Below the pieces are notes generated by a model that saw nothing but the letters and a program-made list of their open reading frames with translations, made no database searches and was not told the DNA's origin. Source: Serinus canaria (lineage: Eukaryota > Chordata > Aves > Passeriformes > Fringillidae). Taken from it: a stretch of 64,000 nucleotides of DNA. Numbering within the stretch: position 1 is the stretch's first letter; every line of letters starts with the position of its first letter. The stretch is taken from assembly GCF_022539315.1 (NCBI RefSeq), contig NC_066317.1:55961179-56025178 (forward strand), in the 5' to 3' direction. Position numbers and translations under genes: made by a program. Below, piece after piece: positions 51,043 to 63,903 of this stretch.

Positions 51043-52920
51043 GTAAGAAATGTATACTTTTTTGTTCTAATGTTAAGTATGAGTTTTGAAAAACAGTTTA
51101 TCTGTACAAGACAGATGCAACTTGGCAATGACAAAGTCACTTGTGTATATTCAGTGACTATTAAGTTACAATTAAGAATTCCATGAATTGGGAATCCATT
51201 TTTTGTGGAATTCCTCTGAGTTTTATTACATGCAAATAAGTTATTTTCTAGTGGAATGAAGCAAATAATAAAATATAATATTTGGATTTTTTTTTTAAAT
51301 TAATGTGCTTTGTGGCTGTGCTTGCACTCTTTGGTAATTTGTCGTCTGCAAAAATTCAAGTGTTGAGTCTTGTGGGCAAAATTGTTCACAGAAAGGGAAC
51401 TTTATGGCAAATATCAGTATTATTGCTGGTAGGGCTTCCAAAAGTAAAGAGGGATCAGAAAAACAGCAAATAAAATCTATATCCTTGCTGATGTAGATAA
51501 GTGTTATTCCATCAACTGTGTGGATCTATGCTGCTTGCCCACGTTAAGGACCAGCCTTGGATGCTGTCTGAGCAGCAGTGGAAGGGTAGAATATTCTCAA
51601 TTGAGCACTAAGTGAAAGCTTGAATAAAAGTGAAGCAGTGAATAAATCTGATGATATTGGAATCCATTGCCTGCACATATTGAACAGCAAAAAGGGATAA
51701 AATTCATTGAACAAATCATTTGAAGTGAATAATTCACTCAGCTTTAGCACCAAGCAACAGAGAGAGAAGTAAACATTGAAAAACTGCATTGCCAATTGTT
51801 TGACTCCATTCAGAGTGACCCCTGCTTCATGGTGACAGATTGTGCTCTCTACTTAATGTTCTGAATCTTTTGAGGTTCTTCTTTTTCATGAGTGACTGAT
51901 TGTCAGCCTATCACTCACATACTTCTAATTCCTATCATCAGTTATCTCAGGTATTTATTTGACAAGTGTTACCTTCTTCTGGAAAAAAAATAACAACCAC
52001 TTTGAATGCACGTTTCTGGGATTAGTGTTGACAGAATTACAGTTTCTTGCCTTTCAAAGCAAGTGATAACTCTCTAAAGGTCCTCAAATTACAGCCTATA
52101 GCAACGTTGGTAACAGCTGATCTGTCCTGATTAGGTTGAGTCAACTTGTCAGATATCAGATTTGCTAGTTGTGTTATCAGTCCAGAAGGCACAGATACAT
52201 CAGCAAAAAAGCAATTAATGTCCAGTTAGATCAGAGGGAGTTGTGATTCTGGAAAACAGTGCTGCATATGAAAGAATTTGTCAACGTGTAAAATACTCCT
52301 GTTGTCACAAATGCTTGATAATGGTTGTAATGTCTGCAACTGGGACAGTTTGGCATGAGGTAATACTGGGATTCTTAGCATTGTCACTGATAAGAATGAC
52401 TGAAAGATCAATTTACTGCAGTCATGCTTTTAAAAGTGACTAGCACACAGAATGTTTCCTCTGGTTTTAATTTCTGCCCTCTGCACAAACTGATTGGATT
52501 ATTCTCAGCATCTGGAATTGAAGCTCTGCATTTAAGGCTTTTTGCTGGTAATTGTTTTCCTTTCCTTTGTTAGTTAATATTTACTAACTAGTGAATCGTT
52601 AATAGTAGATCAATAGTTACTGAACCACAGTATCAGTGATGCCTTTTGACATGAGCAGTATTCCAACTCAGTGAAACTCTGAAGAGCATGCTTGTGGCTG
52701 TTCCAGTTTGAGACTTCCATTGCCTTCTGAGAAGGCTTTGGGAGCAGTCTTGAGGCCTCTGTGCTGTCCAAGTCCCGGCTTGGGGACACCTTTGGCCTTG
52801 CTTGTGGTGGCTGCAGAGTGAAGGCTGCATGCTAAGAGTATCTCTCTCTTCCTAACTGGGAACTTTGTGTCCAAAACCACCTCCAGGAGTTGAGAACAGA
52901 GAAGTCTGCTCCCCTTACAG

Positions 52921-53065
52921 CTCTCTGTTTTGCTTGCCCAAGCTGTACTCATGCTCTGCTGTTCTCTTATGGATGCTCTTGGCATCTCCCAAGAACCACT
53001 ATGACACCCAGAACCTCTATTCCAAGTGGGTGGAATTTCTGACCAGGGGCTGTGGCTCCTGTTAG
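52921..53065 (+). other. Candidate cryptic or poison exon in the LDB2 intron
   Basis: A 145-bp segment lies between a very good acceptor (tctgctccccttacag) and a near-consensus donor (gttag followed by gtgagtat) on the same strand as LDB2. Joined to the phase-1 upstream LDB2 exon, it would read about 37 codons and then meet an in-frame TGA. Inclusion would therefore truncate LDB2 inside its dimerisation domain and should trigger nonsense-mediated decay. The local base composition is richer in G and C than the flanks. It could equally be an unused pseudo-exon; the sequence alone does not show that it is spliced. It does not encode a recognised domain. Confidence 0.25.
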
Positions 53066-53565
53066 GTGAGTATGGCATGTGGTTGCAGCACCAAAGATGG
53101 GGTTCTGAAAGTGGTAAAAAAAATTGCCCTTTTCTTCATCTGTGCTGTCCCCAGCAGGACACCTGCCTCCTTGACTAGAGAGTATGCTCTTTAGGATGGA
53201 CAGGGCATTAAACACATTGGAACTGGCAGAGAGGAAAAAGACAAATTGTTTGTTCTTATTCTTGTAGGCACAGACAGTAATGGAGGGAACCAAGATAAGG
53301 CCCAGGAAAGGAGAAAAAGGCATCCTTTGAGAAGTTGTTTATAAAGTTGAAAGTGATGAAAGATGCCGACCTCTTGCCTTTGCTCTAGGATTCAGGTCAA
53401 AATTGCCTGCCTTTGTCTTGCTTCAGCCTGTGAGAGCTTTGCTTCCATCTCTGACATTGATTGTGGCCACCACCTTATTTTTTTTTCCTTTGGGCAATGT
53501 TTTCCCTCTTCTGAGAACTAAAATATTCTCTTTTGGAGCAAACAAATTCAAAAAAACCCATTGCA

Positions 53566-53590
53566 TGTGTGTGTGTGTGTGTGTGTGTGG
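53566..53590 (+). repeat. (TG)n microsatellite
   Basis: About 12 TG dinucleotides in the intron after the LDB2 exon. Confidence 0.98.
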
Positions 53591-56122
53591 AAAGGACAAA
53601 AACTTTTTGCTGTCCATGGCTTCATTTTTCTCTGGGTTATGGCAATTCCCAGTCCATCTCCCTCCTTCTTCTCAGGGGCTATTTAGAACTTGTTTTAAGC
53701 CATCAGAGACATAAAGAAGCACTCTGTTTTGCCCCAGGTTCCTTCTTCAAAGCCCCTTGAGAATTTTGTGGGAGGCTGCTGGGAACTAATCTTGACTGCA
53801 GTTCCCAAATTTCTTTGGGGCTTTATTCTCTTGGTTGCTGTAGACTTTTACTTTCTGTGAGTTTCATATCATAGCCTGTTTCCCAGCTGGCTCTCTCTGC
53901 CCTCTGCTCTTACCTGAAGAGTCCAATTCCACAGCCAATGCAAATGTTCAGAGCAGGCCTGTAAATCAGTGTTTCTGTAAATGGTAGAAGATTTTTTTAA
54001 AAAATTACTTTTAATTGCCTCTCTTTTTGGTTTAACTTTAATATACTGTTTTGTCCAAGAGATTATAAGGATTGTGAACTCACCTTTTTTTTTTGTTGTT
54101 GTCTCAGAAAACAAAGTTGCTTATTTACTTTTGTGGCCCAAAACTTAAACTTTATGAAGAACACAAAATATTTTTAGGTGTTTCATTCATATTCCCATGT
54201 TTTACAGCACTCCTCTCTATACTGAGAAAAGCAGTTTTCTTCCCTTTGCTGTTCTCAATGTTTCTCTTCACCTGCCAGCTCTGAGATTCTTTCATTTGTA
54301 GGGAAAAGTAGATATGGTTCAAAATGGGGATTTTAAGTCACTGGGTTATGTTTACTTTGCTTCACGTCAGGCAGCACTGAGTACTAATACTGGGGCAGCT
54401 CTAAAAGTCCCTGGATCTGCATGGCACAGCATGGAAAGATACTTACTATTGCCCTGGGAAGAGCAGAGGTTTGTTAGTTCAGTGATCCACCTGTTTTAAT
54501 TAATTTGATTGCCAGGTTTGTTAGACCTAGACCTAGTTATCTGTGCAGAACAATATTCTGCCTTGGATAGATGTGACTTGAAAGCCCAGCTTAACTTTTT
54601 CTTGCAGAGATTCTGTGTCAGACCAGAAATAGCTGCTGTGCTCATCTTTGCAGCTCCTTTTGTCTTTCTTCAGTATTTGATTTCTGTACATGCAAGAACT
54701 TTACCTTCTGCAATCCTTTCTCCCTGGCACAGCATTCCAGAAAGAAGATATTATCTTCTTTCAAACAGACACTGAAAATATGTTTCTCTCCTACTTGCTT
54801 ATACCCCTCAGCTATTCTTTTGGTCTGCTATTATCTATGAACCCTACTTATATTACTGAATTCTATGTTGAGATTTTAGTGAAAATGCTGCAAAAAATAA
54901 AGATATATTTTAAGTTAAAGATGTAAATTATGCATTTCTCTTGTCTGGCTTTTCAGGGTAGCTTGGCTACCCTGAGATGGAGAGAAACCTCACACATTCC
55001 AATGCTTAAAGACAAGGAAAGATGCCTAAAAGTAGAGATGCTACCTGTCTTACACTGCACTGAATTATAGTCAACAGAAACTACGATGTAAACACATGAA
55101 GTTCATCCTACAGTGAGAGCAAAAAGAAATTTGCTCTAATATATTATGCCCTGATTTGATTGTTCAAGAAATAAATAGGATTTAAACAGAATCGAAAAAA
55201 GAAAATATGCCTAATGAAGCAGAATTTTTGTTTCCTTGTTTTGGATAAAGCATTCATTTCCTGTTAAGAGGTTTCTATCCCTGTAAAAGAGTAAATACTA
55301 GACTCTGATCCATTGTTGCCCAGGTTCTTTGTTTCTCAGAGACAAAATATTTCCCGAACAGATAAGAGAAACAAGTTTGATTGACAGCTCTTAGCAGAGT
55401 CTCATCAGCTGCTGTGCTGACAGCCTGGTGATGCACACTGTGCTGATGTGGTAGGGACTGACAGGTGATTGACAGCCCAAGACTGTGGAGACAGGAAAGA
55501 TGAAGCATGCTCAGTAAGAATAATGTGCAGTGTTTATGCAGCACTGCAGAGAATAGGAGCTAGAAAGTTAACTCTTTCAGGGAAAGGGCTTTTTTAATGC
55601 ATAATGAATGCAGTTGCCACTGTACAGAAAATTAGAGCTTGTCTACGTTTCTCTTCTGTTCACTAAATGATTTCTGTCCATGGAGGAACTATAAAGCTGT
55701 GAGGAAGCAAAAGCATGAGCTATTACATTTGTAGCTGTAAAAAAATTTCATGTGTGGTAGATATGATGGAGTCCTCAAAATGGATTTATTTAAGCTTATA
55801 GATGTAGAATATATTGAGAATTTCAGGCACTTTTGATAGGCTTTCATCACCCAATTTTATATGGCATTGCATAATGTTACACAGTAGAAATTTCAAAAGG
55901 AACAATTTGAGCTCTTTGCTCTCCCTATCCTTAGGAAAATATAGTGATTTCAGTTTTATTGTTGCTCTGAATCTGTAGCTGATAATTGAATATGTATTTT
56001 CTGTTATAATTTCTACTGCAGTTTGTGTTTGGAATGTACAAGGTAACTATAACATGCTTTGAATTTTATACCTTTTTTTGCTTTTTCTCTACTCGGCTCA
56101 TGAACTCTGGTTTTTTTTCATT

Positions 56123-56346
56123 GAAAGAAAGGAGAAGGAAGGGAGGAAGGGAGGAAGGGAGGAAGGGAGGAAGGGAGGAAGGGAGGAAGGGAGGAAGGGA
56201 GGAAGGGAGGAAGGAAGGAAGGAAGGAAGGAAGGAAGGAGGAAGGAAGGAAGGAAGGAAGGAAGGAAGGAAGGAAGGAAGGAAGGAAGGAAGGAAGGAAG
56301 GAAGGAAGGAAGGAAGGAAGGAAGGAAGGAAGGAAGGAAAGAAGGA
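56123..56346 (+). repeat. 224-nt pure purine tract, (GGAAGGGA)n then (GGAA)n
   Basis: There are no pyrimidines on the + strand over this whole interval. The first part (to about 56212) has an 8-bp GGAAGGGA-type period and the second part a 4-bp GGAA period, with one GGAGG interruption near 56239. Mirror symmetry makes triplex (H-DNA) formation possible. GGAA is also the core of ETS-factor sites. Long open frames here are repeat translations, not genes. Confidence 0.98.
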
Positions 56347-57059
56347 CTTATCTAAGTTTTTCTGTGTGCCTTTAGAATATTTTGCATAAGTGTATTTTAG
56401 ATTTTACTACAAATTATTCAATTAATACACAGCAAGGAAGCTGCAAGAGATTCATTGTGAATTTGTCCCTGTTTTTGTAACCTGTGCAGTGCAGGTAACA
56501 TTATAGCCCTTTATTGAAAAAAATTGCAGGGATGAATGGTGAGAAGCTACATCTAGTGGGTATTTCTTATAAGCATAGTTTGGGAATAAACAGGGAAAGT
56601 TCATTACACATTACCCACTTGCATAACTATTTTCAAAAAGATGGTTTGAGGGGCCAGCAAGCTCCATTATCACCCCAGGTTTCTCTAAAACTCTCATCTA
56701 GCTTCTCTCCTATAAGTCTTAGAGAGAAAATTAAATTTGCCTAGAGAAAGAGATTGTTTTATTTCCAGGAACATCTTCTTTATTTTTCCCTTTATTTTTT
56801 TCCCCCTAGAAATCATAGTCATTAAACATCATTTGAGCATTCAGATACAACACGGTAAATTGGCCTGGCTTTGTAAGACAGCTTATTTTGTATGACTCCC
56901 TGGTATTCATCTTTATGTACCACTATTCTAGTTTTGGGTTTTTTCAAAGTTTCTTGGCAATAGTTTTGAATTTAATTTCAGAACATAGGGAAAAATTTCA
57001 TTAAAATCAGATGAAAAAGGTCCACAATTTCCTGGATCACCACTAGCCCCTCCATCCTC

Positions 57060-57560
57060 CAGCTAATGATTTCTAATTAACAATTACTTCCTAAAATTGA
57101 TGTTTTAAAGAGTTCTCAATCAATTTTACATATGCTCTATGGAAATTGTATATTAATTAGCTTTAGAAAGAATGTAAGTGATGCACTAGAAGGTTGAATG
57201 CTTTACAGGTGTCTAAGTGTATTACAGCCATGCACTTATCTTTATCACCCAAACTTTTGTAAGCTCATCAAAGAATAAAACAAGATTTGTTTGACAAGAG
57301 CTATTTTGCATAAACCCATGTTGACTGGCATTAATTACATCCCTTTCACTTCAATCTTTGTCAGTTAAATCCTCTATAATTTTTTTCACTATTTTGTCTG
57401 GATTAATATCAAGCAAGTGTGTTATGTTTTGCTGTTCCCTAACTCTATAGTGTCCCTTAAATATCAGCTCAGAAGAAGCAGATTTTCAAAATTCCCTCAG
57501 TAGTTCTTTTATTTCTTTAATTAATATTTTATAACACCAGATAGAAATGGGGAAAAAACC
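57060..57560 (-). mobile_element. Ancient CR1-like LINE relic, antisense
   Basis: The block tttgacaagagctattttgc followed by ataaacccatgttgactgg, then ctttgtcagttaaatcct, and cagtagttcttttatttct is in the order seen in the complement of the reverse-transcriptase end of ancient CR1/L3 elements. It is highly diverged. The T-rich sequence to about 58.1 kb may be a further degraded part, but I cannot support that. Confidence 0.55.
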
Positions 57561-57946
57561 CTTAGAACAGCTAATTTCAAAACATTTACTTCTCATAGAT
57601 ACTATTTAAGATCCATCTTAGTTGCCAAAGGACTAGAAAGCACTTTTCACTCAACATCAACATTCTTTCCAAAAGTAGAACAAAAAAGCTTCTTATATGT
57701 TGAAAGTTTTTCTGTTCTTAAAATAAATTAAGGTTTGATAAATTTCAAGGTCTTATTTTCGATAGTTTTTATGGATATGAATTTTTAACTGCCAACTTCA
57801 GCATCTCATTCTAATATTTTATATTTCATAATATGTTTTTACAGAACATTTTTCCTTTTCTTATCTTTGTTTTCATTTTCTAGAAGGCATCATAATTATC
57901 AGGATTTTTCCCCTTCTAATTATTGCCTTTGTTTTCCTTCTTTTTT

Positions 57947-58014
57947 TGTTTTATTAAGTTGTTTTATTTTTTATTTTTTATTATTTGTTTTATAAAGTTG
58001 TTTTATTTTTTACC
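57947..58014 (+). repeat. Tandem duplication of a T-rich 29-bp unit (39-bp period)
   Basis: tgttttattaagttgtttta and its extension recur 39 bases later with three differences. It lies within a long T-rich stretch that may be a decayed CR1 relic. Confidence 0.85.
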
Positions 58015-61000
58015 TTATAGTTGCATCTTTTAGATATCTTAGGAAGCCTCTTTAACAGATTCTTAATTTTCATGCATAGTTCTTTTATGTATTTTCTCCC
58101 CATCAATTGAGCTGTGGTGAATCCAGCATTCTAAAGCACCAGCTGGATCTCTCCTACTAACTGGGATTGCCTTTTCTTTGTCTGTACTGAATGCATGTTT
58201 TGGATGGCATTTGTAGAGAAACATGTGGTCTGATTGGAGAGTGTAGAGGGCAAAGCAAAAGTCTTGAAATAAACTTACTTTGAAAAATTGAAGAATTTGA
58301 GTCAGTCAGTCTGCAGAAGACATGGAAAAAAGGAAAGAGGAACATGGGACATAATACCAGAACATATCAAGAAAAGGCATGTGGTCTGTTTCCATAGCCA
58401 TGATGAGCAGGAGAAGAGATGCAGGCCTTAAATCGCAATTAGGAAAAAAAAAATATATATATATGAAAAAAAAAAGAGGGGTTCACTCTTACCTGTGATA
58501 AAAATGAGGTGCTTGAAGAGATTCCCTGGGGAGGCTGTGGAGCCTCCTGTAATCAGGGGGCTGTCTGACCTTCACTCTGTTTCCCTGAAGTCACCAGTCC
58601 CAGAGCTGGTGCCAGCTTTCAGTCCCCTATTCAGTTCAGTCTCAGCCATCATAACCAGTTCTGGAACAACTTACTTATCTTGGATGCTAAACTTCTTGTG
58701 ATTAAAAACACCTTACTATTTCTAATTTTGAGTAGTAGAAATAATGCTTTTCTAACACTGCTGGCTAAGCAAGACTTTGCACGTGCATCTTCCACCAATT
58801 TCCTTTGAAAGAGCATTTTTATTTTTCTCCATGTTACTGACAGGTGTTAAAGGAATAGTTCCTGATTTGCAATTAGCAGGTATGAATTAGACTTTCACCT
58901 CTGCCAGCTTCAGTCTTGTTAGTTAGCTTAGTGTTCCTGCACCTCTGAGTTATCAATACCTTCAAACTACAAAAGAAGGTTTCACTGAACGGTGCCAGCC
59001 ACATGCAACGTGTGTGGGTGTTGCCTGAGTGCACACGCACAACATCAGTTAGGTGGAAAAGTTTATCATGAAAACTGTTTCATCAGCCTCTTTCTCAGCC
59101 ATCCTAACAAACAATGTAAGATTTCAGATATCTTGCAAAGGGAGATCTCAGATTTCTTCTGCTTGTAACAAAGAATGTTGTACAAATCAATATGGGAGAC
59201 CCTGTGTCTGTGAAGTGGTACATGGAAAAGGGCTGCTCATGTAATAAGGGCTACTAACTCCTAATGTGAATATTGTGTAATTTTATGGAACCCCTTATTG
59301 CAATTTCTGAAACTCCAGTCAATCAGATTGGTTCTGCTAAACAATTTAAGTGATAAGCCCTCTTTGGGAGAAATCTTAATATCACAGGACATGACACATT
59401 AGGGGTGTCTTGGGTCCGTTCAGAAGGAGAAAGAATAAGGGTAAAATGAACATGAGAGAATCACAGTGATTTATGGGCTTTGCCCCTGATCAATGCAAAT
59501 AATCCCTTTGTTGTGGTTGGCTTTTGTTCACCTAGTTGGTTCAAATTATGTAGCATTCAGTTCTTTCTGCAGGAGGTGATGTTGATAAAATGAAGGAAAT
59601 TCATGTTAAATAATGGAAGTTAATAGCTTTTTACATCAAAATACTAACCAGTTTTACACTATTTTAAAATTCAGGTTAAATAATGTCTTAATTGTTTTGT
59701 GTGCATAGTGTAATGGCAATGGTGAGGAATTGGTCAGTACTTTTTCTGTTTTGCTGAATGACTGTGTTTGGATTCAAATGTTGTCAGTATGTTAAATTAA
59801 TTTTCTTTTATTGAGAAATAAAAGTGTTACTCTACTAGAGGTCTTTTAGATTTTTTTCCATGAAATTGAAAATATCCAGTGGTTAGTGCTTCAAGTCTTA
59901 ATGTTATCAAGTGATTTTTAAGATGATAAGTTAATATATGTTTTATTCTTTCAGAAAAATGTCCTAACATAATTACAGAGTTCCTGTAAGAAACAAGACT
60001 GGATGAGAATATTCATGTTTCCCTTAGTAGTCAAGAAGTTTTTTTCTGCATTTTTCATTCTTTTCCTTTTCTTTTGTTACATTCATGTTCTTTCTTTTTC
60101 AGAAGTGAAGCACCTCACTTTATGAATTACCTAAGCAACACCATAAAAAATACAGAAGTTTTGTGGCAGAGGATATTTCCATATTGTTGTCTCATTTCTA
60201 AAACAGAGAGACATTTAATTAAGTATAGTAGTTTTATCCACAATTTGTATAAACTATAGCACTTCCAAGCACATGGATTGCCTGAAGGTCTTAAAAATAA
60301 ATTTCCTTTTATAGAGCACTGAGTAACTAAACTATGGGCCAGATTTTTTTCTTCCCATTTAAATCTTCAGGTATAGGTGATCCAGAACAAAATTCCTAAT
60401 TGTTCTGGGAAGTTTATGCATATTAGGATGACTTTATAATAATTTATAAATTTTGTATTTTGCATTTACTCTTACCAGTGCAGTTAGTAGTGTTGAATAC
60501 TTCATGGCTTTAGAACATTGTCAGGACAGGGCTTGCAGGGGCAGATGATCTTTTTTAAGTTCAGATAATAAAATATTTGCTCCTCTACCCAAAAATTTAA
60601 TCTTGCAGACCTGTATGCATGCCCAAATAGAACACAGTCAAATACACAAACATGTGTCCTTATATAGTGTGAGTTCTATTACACAAAATGTGCATGCTTG
60701 TGTTTAATGTACAAATAAAACTTTATTTAGACTTTTACATTGTATTTCTATGATGCAGTAGAGCTGTTCCACATGATGTACCTTATTTTTAGGCACTAGG
60801 TATTTACTGTACTGCAATATTTTAAATGGCTTAGGAGAACACAACATGCAACATCACCAAAAATTATAGAATCTTTATAGAAATACATTTAAACTGGGTC
60901 AGCTGCAGCACCATGATTAGTAGAAATAGACCCAAAAGCTGATTCTGGACACTGAGATACTATTCCCAATTCCATACTGAAAGTTTCCTTAAATTAATGC

Positions 61001-62837
61001 AGCCATGATTTTTTTTTTTAAAGTCTGCTGTGTATGGGAAGGCTCAGATATTTTACAGTGAATATCATTCTTTATCATATTGAATTCTGCACTCCAAATT
61101 ATATTACCTTTAAAATGTTGCTGACATTTTGCTGTTCCACTCTTCTGATCCATATAGGTTTTATACCATCATATTTTAAGTTCATTCTGGTGCATATAGC
61201 AGTGTAAGCAGTACCTTGCATTTCTTGTTTCTTCTCCCCTTATTTTCACAGGAAGTGGTCTCTGTGAAATATTTGCTTAGGATTTTTCAAGACACATGAA
61301 CTCAATACATAGGTACAGTAAAAAGTTTACATCAAAGAGGACAGTTTATAGGTATATGTATAGGATTTGGAACAGAATTATTAAGATTTATAATATTCCT
61401 TTGTTTTTGTGGAGTTTGAACAACTTTCCTACTGAACTGCTGGGAATATTCTGGCCCCTGAAGGACACTGGTGTCCAGCTCTGCTTGTGCAGGAAAAAGT
61501 GCTAGTGCAGGTCCATTGTTCCAGATATGCTCTTCTTTGAAGGATCTGTTTCAGGTCATTGAAAGTGTTGGAATCTTGATTTTATTTTGTATGAGAAAGC
61601 CAAGAGAAGGACTGCAAGCAAGCTCTGTGCTGCTGAGGAGATACTGCCACAGCACATGGCATCACCTGCAACCTTTGGTTACTCTGTGTAGGGCTGTTTC
61701 CTTGCTGCCACCCAGCCAAGATATATGAATCAACAGTCAGTGGTTGAGAAAATTTTGCTGCTGAAGGGCACTATCACATGCAGAGTCTGGGTGTTGTCTC
61801 TTCCATAGCTCTGCTCCAGAAAAAACTGCACACATAAGTGTTCCTTCAGCCAAAGAGGCTTGTGCCTTGACTCCAGGGTCAGGAAAGTGCTATTCCTTCA
61901 TTATCAGTGTTACCTTTTGCACACCATTCAGCTTCAAACATCTGCTTCTTATCTGTGACTTGGGCTAGTCTTAGCTTCCCATTTTGAATGTAGTACAGGA
62001 ACATGTGCAGAGAAGCACCAGTGCACAGCTGTCTGTCCAATGGCTGCTTCTGAGTCAACTCCATTGATGCAGTTCACTGGGTACCTCAAAGTACATGTTG
62101 GCCATTTTGTTGCATCTATTGAAAATTAATTACTCCCAACTCCATTTGGCTGTGATAAAGGTTTTAATATACAATTTCATCTAGTCCAGAAATACTAGAA
62201 CACTATGTAGTTCAATTTTAGTTTTGTCTTTAATGTCTGAACTTGAATTAATACAGCATTCCTTTTCATCCTGATATCAATCTTGTTCCTTTCATTCAGT
62301 TCCAAATTCCTTTGTAGTACATGATTTAATTCACTAAAATAAGGTAAAATGAAACCCTGGTCCAGGGCACGTAAACTATATATTTTTCGTGTCACGTGTG
62401 ATAGCAGCAGTCTGCTATATAACTGTGTTTCCTTCCCCTTTTTCAGTTGCTGACAGACTTTAAAACTTTTTTCCCTCTCAAGAATTGATATTACCTCTAT
62501 TTTTTCTTCCCCCAACCCTATCCCCACCTTCAGCCTTAAAGAAAATCAATTCATCCATTATTAAATTATATTAGAGAGATTAAAAATACACTTTTCTTTT
62601 ATAAACTCAAGTCCCTATTTTTTAAGCAATTTTGAACTCAAACTAGTTTGGTATTCTCTAACTGTGGATCTGTGCTTTCTTTTGTGGCAAATTAGTTTTG
62701 ATTTGACAGCTATTTTTGTTTCAAGATTGTAGGCACACCAGCTTTACTGAGGCTTGGCTCTTAGGGACAGTTGCACATGCATGGCTGGCTGTGCATCAAA
62801 TTCTGTAATCCAAAGGGAGGCTCCAGGTCATGGTCTT

Positions 62838-62866
62838 AAAAAAAAAAAGAAAAAAAAAAATAAAAT
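62838..62866 (+). repeat. A-rich tract
   Basis: Mostly A with one G and one T. It looks like a retroposon tail, but the 130 bases before it match nothing I know. Confidence 0.9.
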
Positions 62867-63762
62867 GTCCAGGCAAAGAGATTTTGAGCCACGACATGGA
62901 CTTGCACCAAGGAAAGATATATCAAGCTGGAAAACAAAGGAATGTTTTTCCTTTCCAGACTGTTTCTGTTCAGTGTTCTTCTTTTCTATATTATGCATGC
63001 ACAATTAATGGAATTAGTTAATAGTTTTAAAATGCAATGAAACAGAGGGTATCTTATACTGAGAAGGGTTAAATTTAGCTTAGTGAAACATGCACAGCCT
63101 CTAGTGTGAATTTGAGTACAACTTGGGAGTTGTATTATGGTAGGGAGAAGGTTCTTGACTAAAGAGAAAGAAAAAGTCTGGACAATACATTCCAGCCACC
63201 TTCAGGAAGGTAGAGATTGTACTGTTAGTACTCTCAGAGCCAGCTTATTGATTCAATTTATAATCTGTTGTGCTTGAATGCTACCCTGACATCAGCAGGC
63301 AGTGCAGTGCAGTCAGAATTGCAGTACTGGGGGCTTGGACTTCCACACAGCTCATGTTTGGCAGAGGTTTATTTCAGTCTAGGTCCAGCCCAGTCTAGTG
63401 AACTCTCTGCCTGTTGGTGGCTGGCATGCATGAAGTGCTTTCCTGGAGTCCATCTCACTCCTTTCTCACAAAGGCCGTAGAGTCTGTGAGCTTGGACACC
63501 TCTCCACATGATGGACCAAAGTGAGATGATTCAGCCACTGACTTGAGAAAAGTGTTCCCTAACTGAGCTAAAAAGTGAGCGTGAATTTAGGTATGGAGTA
63601 GGAGTTCCTTTGTGATGATGCCTTCATTAGGCACCCTGCCAGATGCCATGTGTGCTATCCTGGGATAAAAAGTTCATTTAATTTTACTTTTGATATCATT
63701 TATGCCATAGACCTAATAACCCTCTGCTGTTCTCCCTTACTTCTATGAAAAATCATCCAAGT

Positions 63763-63849
63763 CCTGGAGGAGTCTGTTCTACATGTTCAGCACCAGTCAT
63801 GTTCCTGTGACATGACTGACACTGAACATGTAGAATAGACTCCTCCAGG
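63763..63849. repeat. Long imperfect fold-back, 40-bp arms
   Basis: The left arm (63763-63802) and right arm (63810-63849) pair with four mismatches, all transitions: one alone and three adjacent. The loop is tcctgtg. The 3' part of the right arm is then copied back again: agaatagactcct at 63832-63844 is followed after cc by its exact inverse at 63847-63859. The same sequence therefore occurs in plus, minus, plus order. Confidence 0.95.
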
Positions 63850-63855
63850 AGTCTA

Positions 63856-63903
63856 TTCTGGTCTGATGACAATTCCTTCTTCTGGTTTGATGACAATTCC
63901 TCT
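63856..63903 (+). repeat. 24-bp tandem duplication
   Basis: Two copies of a unit containing ctggtctgatgacaattcct lie head to tail with one C/T difference in the core. It directly abuts the fold-back structure and is probably part of the same rearrangement. Confidence 0.9.

Larger units (their letters stand above)
57561..63762. other. AT-rich intronic sequence
   Basis: T-rich to about 58.1 kb, then unique. The 110-codon minus-strand frame at 62195-62527 is open but matches no protein family I know. No exon of LDB2 was found. Confidence 0.6.

Noticed and set aside
52668..53078. 136-codon minus-strand open frame
   Set aside because: No recognisable protein, and it lies opposite the exon-like segment in a locally GC-richer patch where stops are rarer.
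53566..53590. Z-DNA-forming TG repeat as a regulatory element
   Set aside because: An ordinary short dinucleotide microsatellite with nothing else to suggest function.
56025..56389. Two overlapping open frames of more than 100 codons rich in KEGR
   Set aside because: They are translations of the GGAA purine repeat in two frames; a repeat without pyrimidines on one strand cannot contain a stop codon there.
62195..62527. 110-codon minus-strand open frame with a basic, helical look
   Set aside because: No family recognised, no splice or retrocopy evidence, and frames of this length occur by chance in 64 kb.
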